Origin: Sinonovacula constricta
Lineage: Eukaryota; Mollusca; Bivalvia; Cardiida; Solecurtidae
DNA: 64,000 bases
Direction: 5' to 3'
NCBI GenBank assembly: GCA_007844125.1
Contig: CM017561.1
Coordinates: 22,865,260 to 22,929,259 of the forward strand
The stretch's first letter is position 1; the number at the start of each line of letters is the position of its first letter. The notes below the pieces were generated by a model that saw nothing but the letters and a program-made list of their open reading frames with translations, did not search any database and had not been told where the DNA came from. The position numbers were made by a program, and so were the translations under genes. Shown here one piece after another: positions 52,731 through 63,900 of the stretch.

Positions 52731-54684
52731 AGTTTAATGTAAACGCAACAAAACACTGAGACAGTACATAACATAAAATAGTGAAAAGAGTAAAACATTG
52801 TATAAAATCAACCAATCTCCTAGCTTAAAATTGGTATCTTCCCTATTTATAATGGGATTTGGATGTGTTAATCTGACAAGCTGAAAAAAATAAGAGTTCA
52901 TCGGGCAAAAAGGAAACACCCAACAACATGAAATTTTAATTGGTTTTCATTATCTAAAGGATTGCAATGTCATAACAAATATCTCTTTATTTTTACCACC
53001 GATATGTTCAGCAATTAATCAAATGCAGAACTCACTTTGCGAATAAACAAGATAGTATCTGCAAATCTCTTTTTAAAAATGACCCAAAAATAAAAAAAAA
53101 AGCAAATTAATATAATTTTACATCCTTAAACATATCGTCTTTTATATGTTCAAATAGCATTAAGACGACACATGTATATTCTTTATAACCTATTACCTTC
53201 TCAGTAAATCTAGAAATAAATTTTTAAACGTTAAAGTTTAAGTAAATGAGAAATGCCAAGAAAATCCCAGTGTACACCTTTTTCAGAAAAATACTGATAA
53301 TGACAGACAACCCAACTTTTGAGATCACTTCTTGAACACTTTTCACAAAGATTTAAATTTAAAAAGTAGTTTATATATTACACAATGTGACCGATTGACA
53401 CAGCGTTATTATTCTATTATGAACAATATGGGCTTTATTTATGTTACAAGTACATGTACTGATCATAATTAAAACGGCATATTTTAATTGTCTGACATAA
53501 TTGACAAAATAATTATTACATGAACATTGCCTCTGCCACTGCTTCTGCTAATTGATGAACTTATAGATAATATAAACGTGGTCTTATACTGGTAATAGTG
53601 GTGATACAGTATAAGAATTTCAAAGTGCAACATGACCAAGATGGTAGTATTTCAGACTTTTTGCGGACACTATGTAGAATTAAGTATTTCTGCTAATAAC
53701 TATATATCATGCATCGTATTTAAATGGTCTTCACAAAACAATATTTTAAACGAGTGCCATGATCAATTTGAACAAAAACAACACAAACTAAGAATAAGAG
53801 AACCTTATGATCCTGCCTCTACGCCCGGTTGTGGTTAGTATGAGTTTTCTATTGTTTTGGATAGTTTCTTACATCTCAATTGTTTAGTTCAATTTTTCAG
53901 TATATTAATATGGATTATGTCCTGAAGAACGATGACATTCGAGAATTAAGTGAAATGTGAAAGACAAAATTTTAATCACAAAATCACGCTATGGTTAGAA
54001 AAGAAATACAAGCAGACAAAGGCAAATAAAGTGTAATTGAGTTAAACACTGAGACGAGACATTACACAAACATAAACCAAGAGCCACGGCATTGGAACAG
54101 TCAGTCGGCAAAATTATTGACTGGGTTCCTCATACCTCACAACAGTGTTACTTGTGCAGTGTGGCGGTCGTAAAAAATCTCCCCGTGCATGTGATCTATG
54201 TTGTCATCTTATTCATCCTATCAGGATTGTTACGTATATTTTTTTTTTGTCAAACCTTGGACTTAGGTTTATTTTACTTGAAATAAAACAACCATGAACA
54301 GGCTACTACAACCAAACATTAATATTTTCCCCTTAAAATTGCATAATGTGTCTACTGTGCATTTATCTAATGGTGCTGATGATATATTTTCTAGAAGAGT
54401 CACTGTCAATATTTCACCAAAAAAAATTACACCCGTCTTCCAGGGTTTATATTTCTTATTCGAGTAATTTATTTCTTCGACAGTCATGTATTTTACGTAA
54501 CATTTCTAGTAGTAATGTAAAGAATACCCCCGCACAAATGCAGAGCAGACATAATGTGTACTTTAATATCTACAAGTGTAATTATAAAAGATGTAGTACA
54601 TGTAGATTCCTTAACTGCAACTCCACTGTCAAGTCTACAGTAAATGGCCGTACATTTAACATTTCCTTACCTTGTGATGTTGAT

Positions 54685-54687
54685 TGA
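54685..54687 (+). other. In-frame TGA, putative Sec codon 1 (endonuclease finger)
   Basis: The reading frame continues LPCDVD-TGA-QSNNIIYVIT. Penelope-like endonucleases usually have Cys here, about 11 residues before the next conserved Cys. It is in frame with the GIY-YIG block. Confidence 0.7.
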
Positions 54688-54717
54688 CAAAGTAACAACA
54701 TAATTTATGTTATAACA

Positions 54718-54720
54718 TGA
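54718..54720 (+). other. In-frame TGA, putative Sec codon 2 (endonuclease finger)
   Basis: IIYVIT-TGA-IHPNCKLQYVGQ. The residue after the IIYxIT strand is normally the conserved Cys of this finger, and the following Cys (NCKLQYVG) is intact. It lies exactly 11 codons after putative Sec codon 1. Confidence 0.72.
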
Positions 54721-55997
54721 ATCCATCCTAACTGTAAACTGCAGTACGTTGGGCAAACGGGGCGGGCGCTCAAAATTAGATTTCGAGAACATTCATATAA
54801 AATCCGTAACGCTCGTCGTTTTAAGAACTACATTTATGATCATTTTCTAACTACTGGACTTTCTTTAAAATATGTGAACATTCAACCTTTACAAAAATTG
54901 TTTTCGATGACGATGTGTCTAAAGGATTTAAATTACAGGCCAGATACAATGCCGAACTTGATTGGATTTAAAAACTTCAGACTCCATATCCACTCGGTCT
55001 TAATGACAATATTCATCAGGCTGGCAATATTTCTAAAAATCCGAACATTGACATCTTTAGTATTCTATCTTTACGCAAGCGCAAACGCCGATCTCATGGA
55101 ATTAGAAAAAATCATAATCTTAAAAGCAGATTTAGGAAAAATGTTTCTATTCAAGATCTGAACACACTTTATATTCGATCTGGTATTCATGCCTTACTTT
55201 GTACAGTTACTAATCTACCTTTGAAATCACTAGTTATTTTGGACAATGAGGCAGATAAAATATATTTACGTACTCATCCTTTATACGAGGTGGCTTCCAT
55301 CATTCAAAAGTATGCTTCCCATGCTTTAAGACCTCATATTGTGACAGTCTCAACACAAACGACATTTCATGAAAATCAAATACATTAATAAAGGGATTGA
55401 CTTTATCGACTTACCTAGTATCTTTTGGAACAAAAATATCATCAATAAAATCCAAAGTTACTTCGAAAACAAAGAAAACCCAATGATTTGTTATAAGTAC
55501 AAAAAACCCATTAGAGGTCTTATTTTTTAATTACAACCACACCGTAGCAGACCTTAACCTGAAAGATCCTTCTCAAGATTATTGTAACTGTTCAACTTTA
55601 CCTTTCTGTTATTTACCTTCTTGCCATATCATTACCTGGGATTTAAACATCGTCGATAACTATAAATTAAGAAAATTACTCTTTAAGGGTCCGAAATATC
55701 GCCTGCCTGATAAAATAGATTTTGACCTTTGTTGCAATGAAATAGCAAATGCAATTAATCTGTTTGCCGATCGCTGGTGTAAAAGAGAAAACACGGATAC
55801 AGTAGCACTCAATACTTGGAAGAAAGCCATTTTTAAAATAATAAAAAAATCGCGTTAAGTTCTACCGCTCCCATCCTTCTAGTTTACCTTAGAAACCTTT
55901 TTATCACTTAAAACATCTAAAACAGTCCTTTCAGAATAGTCACGATAAATTTGTACTTGTACCGGCAGACAAAGCTTCAAACAACATAATTTTTGTC

Positions 55998-56000
55998 TGA
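55998..56000 (+). other. In-frame TGA, putative Sec codon 3 (N-terminal RT region)
   Basis: LVPADKASNNIIFV-TGA-RLYY. In related Penelope-like RTs this conserved block (VPADKAxNNxxxVC) ends in Cys. The codon is in frame with the 56106-56891 RT frame. Confidence 0.7.
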
Positions 56001-56891
56001 CGACTATATTACAAAATTGTACTGAGTACTGAGTTATCCACCACCAGTTCTTACTCTAGCTCCAACCTTGACTTTCAGACAGTCATTGACAAACACAAAC
56101 ACATATTGCATAATTTTAATATCAAAATAGAATCTAAACAAGAAAAACTTCCTTCACTGTACTGGATTTCTAAGCTTCACAAAACACCATACAAGTCACG
56201 ATTCATAGCTAATGCCAGCTCTAGCACCACCACTCACTTATCTAAACTACTCACGTCTTGCCTTACAGCCGTTCGCAATCACGTAGTTAAATATTGTGAA
56301 AAAGTGTATGAAAATTCAGGAATTAACATTTTTTGGTCTATAAAAAATTCTTCAGAAGTCTTGGACAAGTTTTGTACTTTAAACTTTCATTGCTCTGCAG
56401 TTGATACTTACGATTTCTCTACGCTGTACACTTCTTTACCTCTTGATTTAATTAAGACCAAATTGATTGCTCTTATTGAGAAAACATTTACTCGAGAGCA
56501 ACGTCTGTATATTGCATGTCATGAATGTAATGCATTTTTTACCAACACTTTCTTAGAAAAGTTTACTATGTGGACTTGCTCGGATGTTTGTGAAGCTCTA
56601 CGTTTCCTCTTAGACAATATTTACATAAAATGCGGCGACACTTTATTTAGACAAGTAATTGGTATTCCTATGGGAACCAACTGTGCAACATTGATTGCAG
56701 ATTTGTTTTTATACTGCTTTGAACGTGATTTCATGTTAACTTTATCCCCTTCTAACCAAAGCCACATTATAGAGGCTTTCAACTTAACCTCACGCTATCT
56801 TGGCGATATTCTTACTATAGATAATCCTTTCTTTTCTCAAATGATCCATCTGATTTACCCTCCAGAACTTACCCTTAATAAAGCAAATAAC

Positions 56892-56894
56892 TGA
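56892..56894 (+). other. In-frame TGA, putative Sec codon 4 (after RT palm D)
   Basis: LTLNKANN-TGA-HLNAAFLDIEI. The frame continues without shift through conserved sequence (STKIYDKRDDFNFSIV) for another 91 codons. Relatives often have Ser/Thr here, so this position is less certain than the other three. It could be a Ser-to-stop mutation. Confidence 0.45.
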
Positions 56895-57477
56895 CATTTA
56901 AATGCAGCATTTCTAGATATTGAGATCGCTATTTCCAATGACAACGTCTCTACTAAAATCTATGACAAGAGAGATGATTTCAACTTTAGTATTGTGAATT
57001 ATCCATACCTTGACGGTGATTCACCTCGTGCTACCTCTTATGGTATTTACATATCACAACTTACAAGGTTTGCACGAGTTTATACTAAAGTAGAAGATTT
57101 CAATGTTAGAAACCTGTTTATTTCTTCTAAACTGTTACAGCAAGGCTTTCGTTTTCATAAATTAAGATAGGCGTTTTCAAAATTCTTTCACCGCAATGGT
57201 TTTATTGCTTCTAAGTATAATAGCAGTATGAAAACACTGATGCAGAAAGGCATAAGCCATCCTGCATTTTATGGAAATGTTTTATACAAGTTAAAGAAAA
57301 GTAAGGGTCTCAATAACTTTTCTGACCACTTTACAAAACTTATCAGAAAATGTATTGCAGACGGTTACAACCCGGGAATTCTACGTTGTACTGCATTGTT
57401 TGCAATTTACCCTTTTACAGTCAAGAACTTGCATTGCTTTTAAATTACACGATGACCGGACAGGTCCTTGAGACTAT

Positions 57478-57523
57478 ATGAAAACAGTGACTTAAAGCCA
57501 TAATTGGACAGTTACTGTTGGAA
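57478..57523 (+). ncRNA. Predicted SECIS element in Naiad 3'UTR
   Basis: The hairpin starts 34 bases after the ORF stop. It has the SECIS layout: ATGA (57478-57481) plus A; a 10-bp helix AACAGTGACT (57483-57492) pairing with AGTTACTGTT (57510-57519) with one G-U and no mismatch; an apical loop whose 5' side carries the AAA motif (57494-57496); and GGAA with the GA partner (57521-57522). The sheared quartet G-A/A-G can form. A possible CC/GG mini-helix in the loop would make it form 2. SECIS elements direct selenocysteine insertion at UGA in eukaryotic mRNAs, which fits the in-frame TGAs upstream. The fold was done by eye. Confidence 0.72.
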
Positions 57524-57839
57524 TTTTTGTCTCTTTATCTCTCCAGTCGTGCCCTAAATAGGTGAGACAACTTGAGCAATCTCCATACCCTTTACGTGAG
57601 ATTGCACAGTAGGTATAACATCGGGATTTTTAGTACCTTTCTTACATATAATATGCCAACTGTGGATAAATCCTCGGCTTTTCATGAACTGTTTTTTTTT
57701 TAACTTATTAGCTCTTAACAATACTACGTTTTATTTTGTTGGTTCGTTGTTTTCTTTCGTATTTTTTACATTTCACTTTTGACACTTTTAGAACATGATG
57801 TCATGGCATTATATGCCATATTTAAATTGATCTTGTTAT

Positions 57840-57998
57840 ATATCAGCGCTTGGACTGTTTCATTTGTTCTAATAATATTTCACGCTTGGGCTGTTTTATT
57901 TGTTCTTTTAATATCTTATAATATATCAGCGCTTGGGCTGTTTTATTTGTTTCTATAATATCTTATAATATATCAGCGCATTGGCTGTTTTATTTCAA
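57840..57998 (+). repeat. Short tandem repeat in Naiad A 3'UTR (four units of about 37-49 bp)
   Basis: Units read roughly ATATCAGCGCTTGGGCTGTT then TTATTTGTT. Copies B (about 19779) and C have only one unit each, so the expansion happened in the copy A lineage. Confidence 0.75.
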
Positions 57999-58204
57999 AC
58001 TGATCTCTCGTTTGGGATTTTTGTTTTTACGTTGCCGGGGATTTTATCTACTGTACATACTGTACATATGTTTATAGTTTATTTTGTTGCTAGTTGTAAT
58101 GTATGTATATAAGTTCATTGTATTTGTTTTAACTCCCGATGCAGGTGCTTACTGTTAGTTGTTTCACTTTGACGGGATGTTGTTATTTACACTGTTTGTT
58201 TGCT

Positions 58205-58440
58205 AGAAAAACCTTCAGGAAGTGCGAGGTTGGAGCGCTCCACAAACCAGGTTTAAGAACCCCAGTTCGCCCTTTTGCCGACTAACCGTTCCAAGGCGGT
58301 AACTGATGGTTTTTTTATGTGTGTCATGTCTCGTCTCTGTGTTGTTTTTTTCACATTTGCAATTACCTTGTTTGCCTTTGTCTACTGGTAGATAAAATTT
58401 AAATATCTGTTAGAGTTTTGATAGGACCTTTTCTTATTTA
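58205..58440 (-). repeat. Right terminal module of Naiad A (core plus head)
   Basis: CAGGAAGTGCGAGGTTGGAG, GCTCCACAAACCAGG, TTGCCGACTAACCGTTCCAA, GGCGGTAACTGATGG, TGTCTCGTCTCTGTG and CTTTGTCTACTGGTAG, ending ...GATAGGACCTTTTCTTATTT. Confidence 0.85.
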
Positions 58441-58575
58441 CCTATTGTGAAGTGATCCAGCCTCACACTTCCTGAAAGTTGTTTTCCGCAAAGACGAACT
58501 GTTTCAAGAACAGATAATCTCTCAAAGACGGACAACTAACAGTAAGCACCTGCATCTGTAGTTACGACAGAATCA
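58441..58575 (-). repeat. Inverted Naiad 3' terminal fragment (copy E), abutting copy A tail
   Basis: CTCACACTTCCTGAAAG through ACAACTAACAGTAAGCACCT is the inverse of copy A 58140-58225. A second, truncated element therefore lies in opposite orientation directly against the first, an arrangement typical of Penelope-like insertions. Confidence 0.7.
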
Positions 58576-58696
58576 AGATAATGGCTTTCTTACAAAGTAT
58601 CTTCATGTAAGTACTATCAACAGTTCAAATCAAACATTCCTTAAATGTAAATACGCATAATTTATGTGCCTTTGTTTGTTGTTGTTATTGTTAGTT

Positions 58697-58730
58697 TGTG
58701 TGTGTGTGTGTGCGTGTTTGTGTGTGTGTA
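58697..58730. repeat. (TG)n microsatellite
   Basis: A short TG run with one CG interruption. Confidence 0.9.
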
Positions 58731-60749
58731 TAATAGTTAGACGTAAAACGTTTAAGAGATATACAATATAGAATACGCCTCTGTTAAAGAAAAATATCTT
58801 TTATCACACTGGATATCCTACTTTTTGAATACAGTTGATTCCGCTTATTTGCATAAAGCAAATCCATGCAGAAAGTATGCAATTGAGCGGAATATGCGAC
58901 AAACCGAAATTGATACATGTTGCTAACTTAAGCCATAGAAAGAATCTTACCTCCTTAAAAACCGTTGTTGTTACAGATGCCGCCCTTTTGAGTACAGTTT
59001 TTTTTCACAATCTTCTTCTTTCTTTTGTCTGCTGTTTGTCTGGCGAAAATTGTGTTGTAACTTGTACATTTTATTGGTAAAAACGAACAAACCACAAACT
59101 AATCATATTGACTTTCAAAGTTTTATTTACATCTTAAATCAGAAAAGGTTAAAAAAGTAAAAAATTGAAACATGATGATACTATGAAATTGTTAAATACC
59201 AGTTTGTACTCTGTTCATTGTTTTTGTTTACACGCTCAAACTACTTCTTGCTTGTGGTGCAGTCTGTTAACTTGAGCTGCTGTTGGCACTCTATTGCTGC
59301 CTTGTGCAGTGCCTCTTTTAGCTTGAAGAGAATCACGAAGTCACAGTTGGAGGATTTCGCCACAAACATCCTTATGATTGCTTGACTTTACCAAGACTAA
59401 TTAGAACTGATTGGTTTACTTAACTCGGAGTCATCAGAGTCATCGTTTCCTTTCCCCACTTCATCTTCTCTTTCTCCCTTCACGTGAAAGCTATGTGGTC
59501 ATTATTGTCTTAAAAGCCTTTCATTAACTTTTATTTTTTATTTTAATGTTAATGTCTTGTATTGATGCTTTGTCACTTGCATTAAACTGGCATGTGAATA
59601 CCTTTATTGTATGAATAATAAAGGAAAAACATTATATAAAAGCTTACTATTAATCCCATTTCGGTGGTATGGTCTATCAAAATAGGCCCGATTTTTTATT
59701 TATCAATATAAACATTGTAAATTCTTTACTTTGTGTTAGGTAAATTTTTCTTAAAGAATTTTGTTTGATTAGTACATCGGAATGACACAATTACATTTTC
59801 TGATTTTAAATACGAAAAGATATGATTTGGCCTATGAGTATTGCAACCAATATGTTTTAACCAGGGAATCAGTTAAGTCATTGAGTCAATTTTACACAAA
59901 TTTGAGAAAACAGTCGTGAAATAGATAGCATTGAGTAAAATCATTTGCATTCTAAAGATTCATGTGCAGCTGTCAATAAGCTAATTTTAAAGTTATACTG
60001 TGACATTATGAAATTTATATATTATAAAAATATTGTAAAAAATATATTTTAGGAATCCGAAGAATCTCGAGGAAAACACAATGCAAGTCATAAGCCGTTA
60101 AAAGCAATGAGAGTTCTTATGAGGTTTACAAGACAGGTTGTAGTTTTCGTCGGATAAATCTTTAGACAATGTTTCTATATATAAGACACACATCTAAACA
60201 TACTTCATCTATACAAAGCGAGCGATGTCTGTTTTTATTTTCACTTTACATTTTGAATTAAATTGACTAAAGCTTCGACGTCTCAACCCTCCCTGTCAAA
60301 GGCAGGACTGTATAATACTTTATTAATTGTCACTTCATATGGCTTAAAACAAACAATAAAAAATCTTTACTAATAAAAAGCTAGTAGAAAGTTTTTGTAG
60401 CCTCTCTTTTTATGCATTCTTTCACTCTGGAAAGATTAATTAATACACAAAATAACTAGACAAAGTATATTCTAATCACATGATAACATGTTTATTAAAT
60501 GTAGACTATTAAAGGTAGTTGTATTTTATCTGTTTGGTACAGACATATACATGCTCCACCCTAGGCCATGTTACTTTTGTAAGAAATTTATTGTGTGTAC
60601 AATACAAATGAATTAGCAACTTTACTCACCCTGCTGTTTTCATTCTGTATATATTTCTCTAACCTGGCATTTGACAAAAGATTTGATTATTTCCCTTTAG
60701 AGTCGTAAGGCGAAAACTTATATTTTTGTTTGTTTGCTTTTGTTGCATC
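58731..60749. other. AT-rich DNA without recognisable genes
   Basis: Bases 59240-59400 are somewhat less AT-rich, but no frame or RNA gene is recognisable. Confidence 0.4.
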
Positions 60750-60925
60750 GCACCGACACAAATTGTCATATTGACAACATCCAGCTAATTATTGGTGGAG
60801 CAAAACCCCAGACTTAATGTCTGGGAAGAACCTCAGACACCCCGAGGGTAACTCCTCCCTACATGACAGCCCTTCTCCCGACCTGGTAACGAACCCACGC
60901 GGTGAGAGGCTGGCGTCGCGAAATT
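60750..60925 (-). repeat. tRNA-derived SINE fragment
   Basis: On the - strand, GCCTCTCACCGCGTGGG leads into a B-box-like GGTTCGTTACC (complement of 60885-60895), followed by a body with GAAGGGCTGTCATGTAGG and a short hairpin (CCCAGACATT...AATGTCTGGG-type, 60807-60831). Higher GC than the flanks. The A-box half is incomplete, suggesting 5' truncation. It is a different family from 23185-23408. Confidence 0.55.
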
Positions 60926-63900
60926 TTTATCTTTATCTAAAAGGCCGACAATTTGCTTGTACCTACACAATGTAATGCATTTGCAAAACATCGCACCCCT
61001 ATTTCACGGAATTAGGACATAATTACTGCGTAATTCATACATCAGTTTATGTAAAGGTTGTTTATTGCACGATCTTAATTATAAGTCAGTACTGATCGTG
61101 AAATAAATTTATATTTAAATTTGCATGTTGATTCTTACAAATCTTAAGCACCATAGGGATTTCAGCTAGATATCGTCGTCACAGCTGACAACTCGCATAG
61201 GTATTAGTTACGTTTCTTTCTCAGTAAAATAGGTATTGGTTACTCTTTTTCTCAGTTCATATGTCCGTTTTACACATATTTGATTTTAACATTTTAGATT
61301 TAATTCACAGCAAGGAAAGGATGAAACCTCGTTTTGCGACGTTTGGAACTTGATTTAATGATTTGATTGATTATATTATTTTTAAATATATATTGATTAT
61401 TAGGTGTCATGAGTACCTCTTTATACCGAATATCACGAATAGTTTTGCTTATCAATATACACGTACGTTTATATTTTTCCGACCTGTTCTCAAATACCTG
61501 TAATTTAATATGTTTCAACGTTTCAAACAAATTAACAACAGCAAAAACAGCAACAAAAATACAACAACAACAACAACAAAAAACACGAAAAAGGCACACA
61601 CACAAAACAAAAGAAACAATAACAACAACAGCAATAAAACAACAACAATTACATTCGCTGTTTATTTTTAAGTTATTTTAAGACATGATTATTTGCCCTT
61701 GATATCGCTATTCAGCCATTACGAAGTCATTTCCATCCGTCGTTATTTCGATTTCGAAAATTGACTTGTGTATGATACTAATGTATACATGTGATGGTAT
61801 TTGGAAATTACTTGGAAAAGCTTTGACACAATTCTTACCAGCAAAGACAAACATAAATGACTTTTAAATGATTGATGGTTTGTTTCTCAGGCACTCAGTT
61901 GTAATGACTTTATATGTTTCTACATAAAAAGTAGCCAATATTAATGCATTATACAGGAGCTTTATGAGTAGAATCTGAACACAAGCTACCTCCAAAAACA
62001 ATGAACTCACAAATGTACTTTTGATTCTGTAGGTCCCTATGTAAAACATGCATAGACAAACTAAAATTGTGGGTCTTAAATGTTCACTCAGGGACGGAGT
62101 AGTTTGTTCTGATAAACCAATAAGGTATAACTAACCCCCTACTTTGTAGATTTACAAAATGATTAAATAAACTATACCTCAAGTTTTGTGCTTTTTCTGG
62201 GAGAAAACTAGATTTATTTACCGTCATGCCTGCGGTCTGCCTGTAAACTTAAAACGTATCGGCATAGGAATAGTTGTTTTTTTTTTAAATTACAAAACAG
62301 TCTTCAAAATGCAAGGAACACAGCTTGATTTGTTTAGTAGGCACAAAAGGCTTTCCTTTGTCAATCGGATAACAACGACCGATCTTACTTGTCCTTGGAA
62401 CCGATATTCGATTAATAAAGAAGGTCCGAAGCAACTTCTTCGCAAATTTACACCCACAAGCAGCACAATAATTGCATCCTTACCCATTTATGCAGTGACA
62501 GACTGACAGATATCCCTAGCAGATAACGTGGGCCACATGTCATATGGGCAGAAGGTCTAAAATATAAGTCATTTCAAAGGAAATAAACGTGTATAACGCG
62601 TACCTGTATATCTGCACACATTTAACCCCCAAAATCATCGAAGCACATTGGGTTACAAAAATTTGTGCTAGCACTCTTGTATTTTTATTGATTTAAATAT
62701 CAAGAAAAGGGGATTTTTAACAAAAGTGTCATTTTCATATTATTTGACTTTTAAGTTATAATTACATTATTATATTTAAGAAAAAACAAAATCACTCTGC
62801 TTTTATTTAGTCTAAATGTGTTTTAAAATGGATACAACTTCTTTAATAATAATTTCTCCAAAAGAAAATTGTTTTTTTTCCTCTATAATGTATACATGTT
62901 TTTCAAATAGGCTTTAATAAGTTTCGATTAACTCTCTCTTTTTTCTGCATATAGACGTTCTACAGTAGATTTGCTATAATAACGTTCCGACATATGGGTT
63001 TAATTGTCAGCTCTCTGGAACATTCTATTTTAATCAAACAGTTATTTGTTTACCGTTGGAAATTGGATGCGGATATGCCCTTTTCTTAATAAAAAATAAA
63101 TCCCTGTTGTTGTTTCTTCAATAAATATTAAAAGAATTGCAAAAGCCGCTGATGATGTTGGAATTTTAATTTAAAACCCATTGATATATCTTAGCATTCA
63201 GTTTGAATGAAAAGTCCAAATAGAATGAAGTGGGTAAAAGACTACAATCAAGGAGTCTTGCTTTAGAGGAAAATTGTCCTTTTCGTTATGCAGAGCATGA
63301 CCTTACCTGCTTCAACAAAATAATATGAAATATATTATTTGATTTATTCGTTTTAAGTTCAGTTTGAGAAAAAAAGAATTGTAAGAGAACAATACAACGA
63401 TTTATCGGAGGCTTTCAAAACCGATAAAATCTACGAAATGTACCTCCTTCAAAACAGGAGTAGTTATTATTTGTGAGTGTTTTTTGTGCACCTGGAATTT
63501 TTAAATACAAAACAAATACTATATTTCCGCCTATTAAATAAGGTAAATGTCTATTTTTGATTGATATATCGTGGTTGATATTGAAGATGTATGATAGTGT
63601 CATTGGGGTGGGGTTGTCAATTTGCTTCCCTTGACCCATGTTATCTCAACATATTTTCATTATAAAAGGTAAATGCACAATACGTGAACAAACGTCCTTG
63701 ACCAACGTGTATAACACAGATAATATGAAATATGAAACATATGTCGTAAATTTTCTTCCGATTATTAATTAATAATTATCTTAAGTACTCCAGTTGAAAG
63801 ACAATCAATTGAAAAATAAAATCACACCTGTTTTGCACATTTAACAGTTAAAGGCTATTTCTGATTTTTATGTTAGACAATACATCAAATACAAGATAAA

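Larger units (their letters stand above)
54346..57443 (+). pseudogene. Naiad ORF: GIY-YIG endonuclease - CxC linker - reverse transcriptase, with in-frame TGA (putative selenocysteine) codons
   Basis: About 1030 codon-equivalents encoding the single retrotransposon protein; the true start is not defined. Order: Cys-rich finger (CNYKRCSTCRFLNC, about 54580); GIY-YIG nuclease (NNIIYVIT, LQYVGQTGR, KIRFREH, 54688-54810); a basic linker (ILSLRKRKRRSHG, about 55060); the CxC motif CNC (55583-55591); GPKYRLPDKIDF (about 55690); then RT. RT motifs: LYWISKLHKTPYKSRFI (56158); palm A YDFSTLYTSLP (56410); palm B IGIPMGTNCA (56660); palm C SRYLGDILTI (56790), where the usual YLDD is YLGD. The RT frame runs from 55854 to 57443 and is broken only by TAG (55890, 57168) and TGA (55998, 56892). 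Upstream, frameshifts lie near 54885, 55370, 55528 and 55845, and a TAA near 54969. An endonuclease placed before the RT, plus CxC, places it in the permuted Naiad/Chlamys clade. It is a dead copy. Confidence 0.92.
54013..58440 (+). mobile_element. Naiad-clade Penelope-like retroelement, copy A, with inverted terminal modules
   Basis: The ORF region (about 54140-57443), a long 3'UTR (57444-58200) and terminal modules in opposite orientation make up this locus. The left module (54013-54138: GACAAAGGCAAATAAAG, CTGAGACGAGACATTACACA, GGAACAGTCAGTCGGCAAAA) is the inverse of the right one (58205-58440). Penelope-like elements often have such pseudo-LTRs and tandem or inverted end arrangements. The element sits at the end of duplication unit U3. 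The U2 equivalent has only 3' terminal fragments (39735, 40795), so copy A arrived or was lost after the duplication. Confidence 0.8.

Noticed and set aside
54346..54687. A separate small protein of 113 residues
   Set aside because: It ends at the first putative Sec TGA, and the endonuclease continues in the same frame. It is the N-terminal part of the Naiad ORF.
54874..55161. A separate 95-residue ORF overlapping the Naiad
   Set aside because: It is an off-frame reading after a frameshift near 54885. The Naiad-like sequence (basic linker RKRKRRSHG) lies in another frame.
56106..56108. Apparent start codon of a separate 262-residue RT protein
   Set aside because: The codon is TTG, and conserved RT sequence continues upstream in the same frame. 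The apparent limits are the in-frame TGAs at 55998 and 56892, so this is the middle of a longer ORF.
62186..62506. 106-codon open frame on the + strand
   Set aside because: No recognisable domain, an antisense frame is open too, and it overlaps poly-T. Not supported as a gene.
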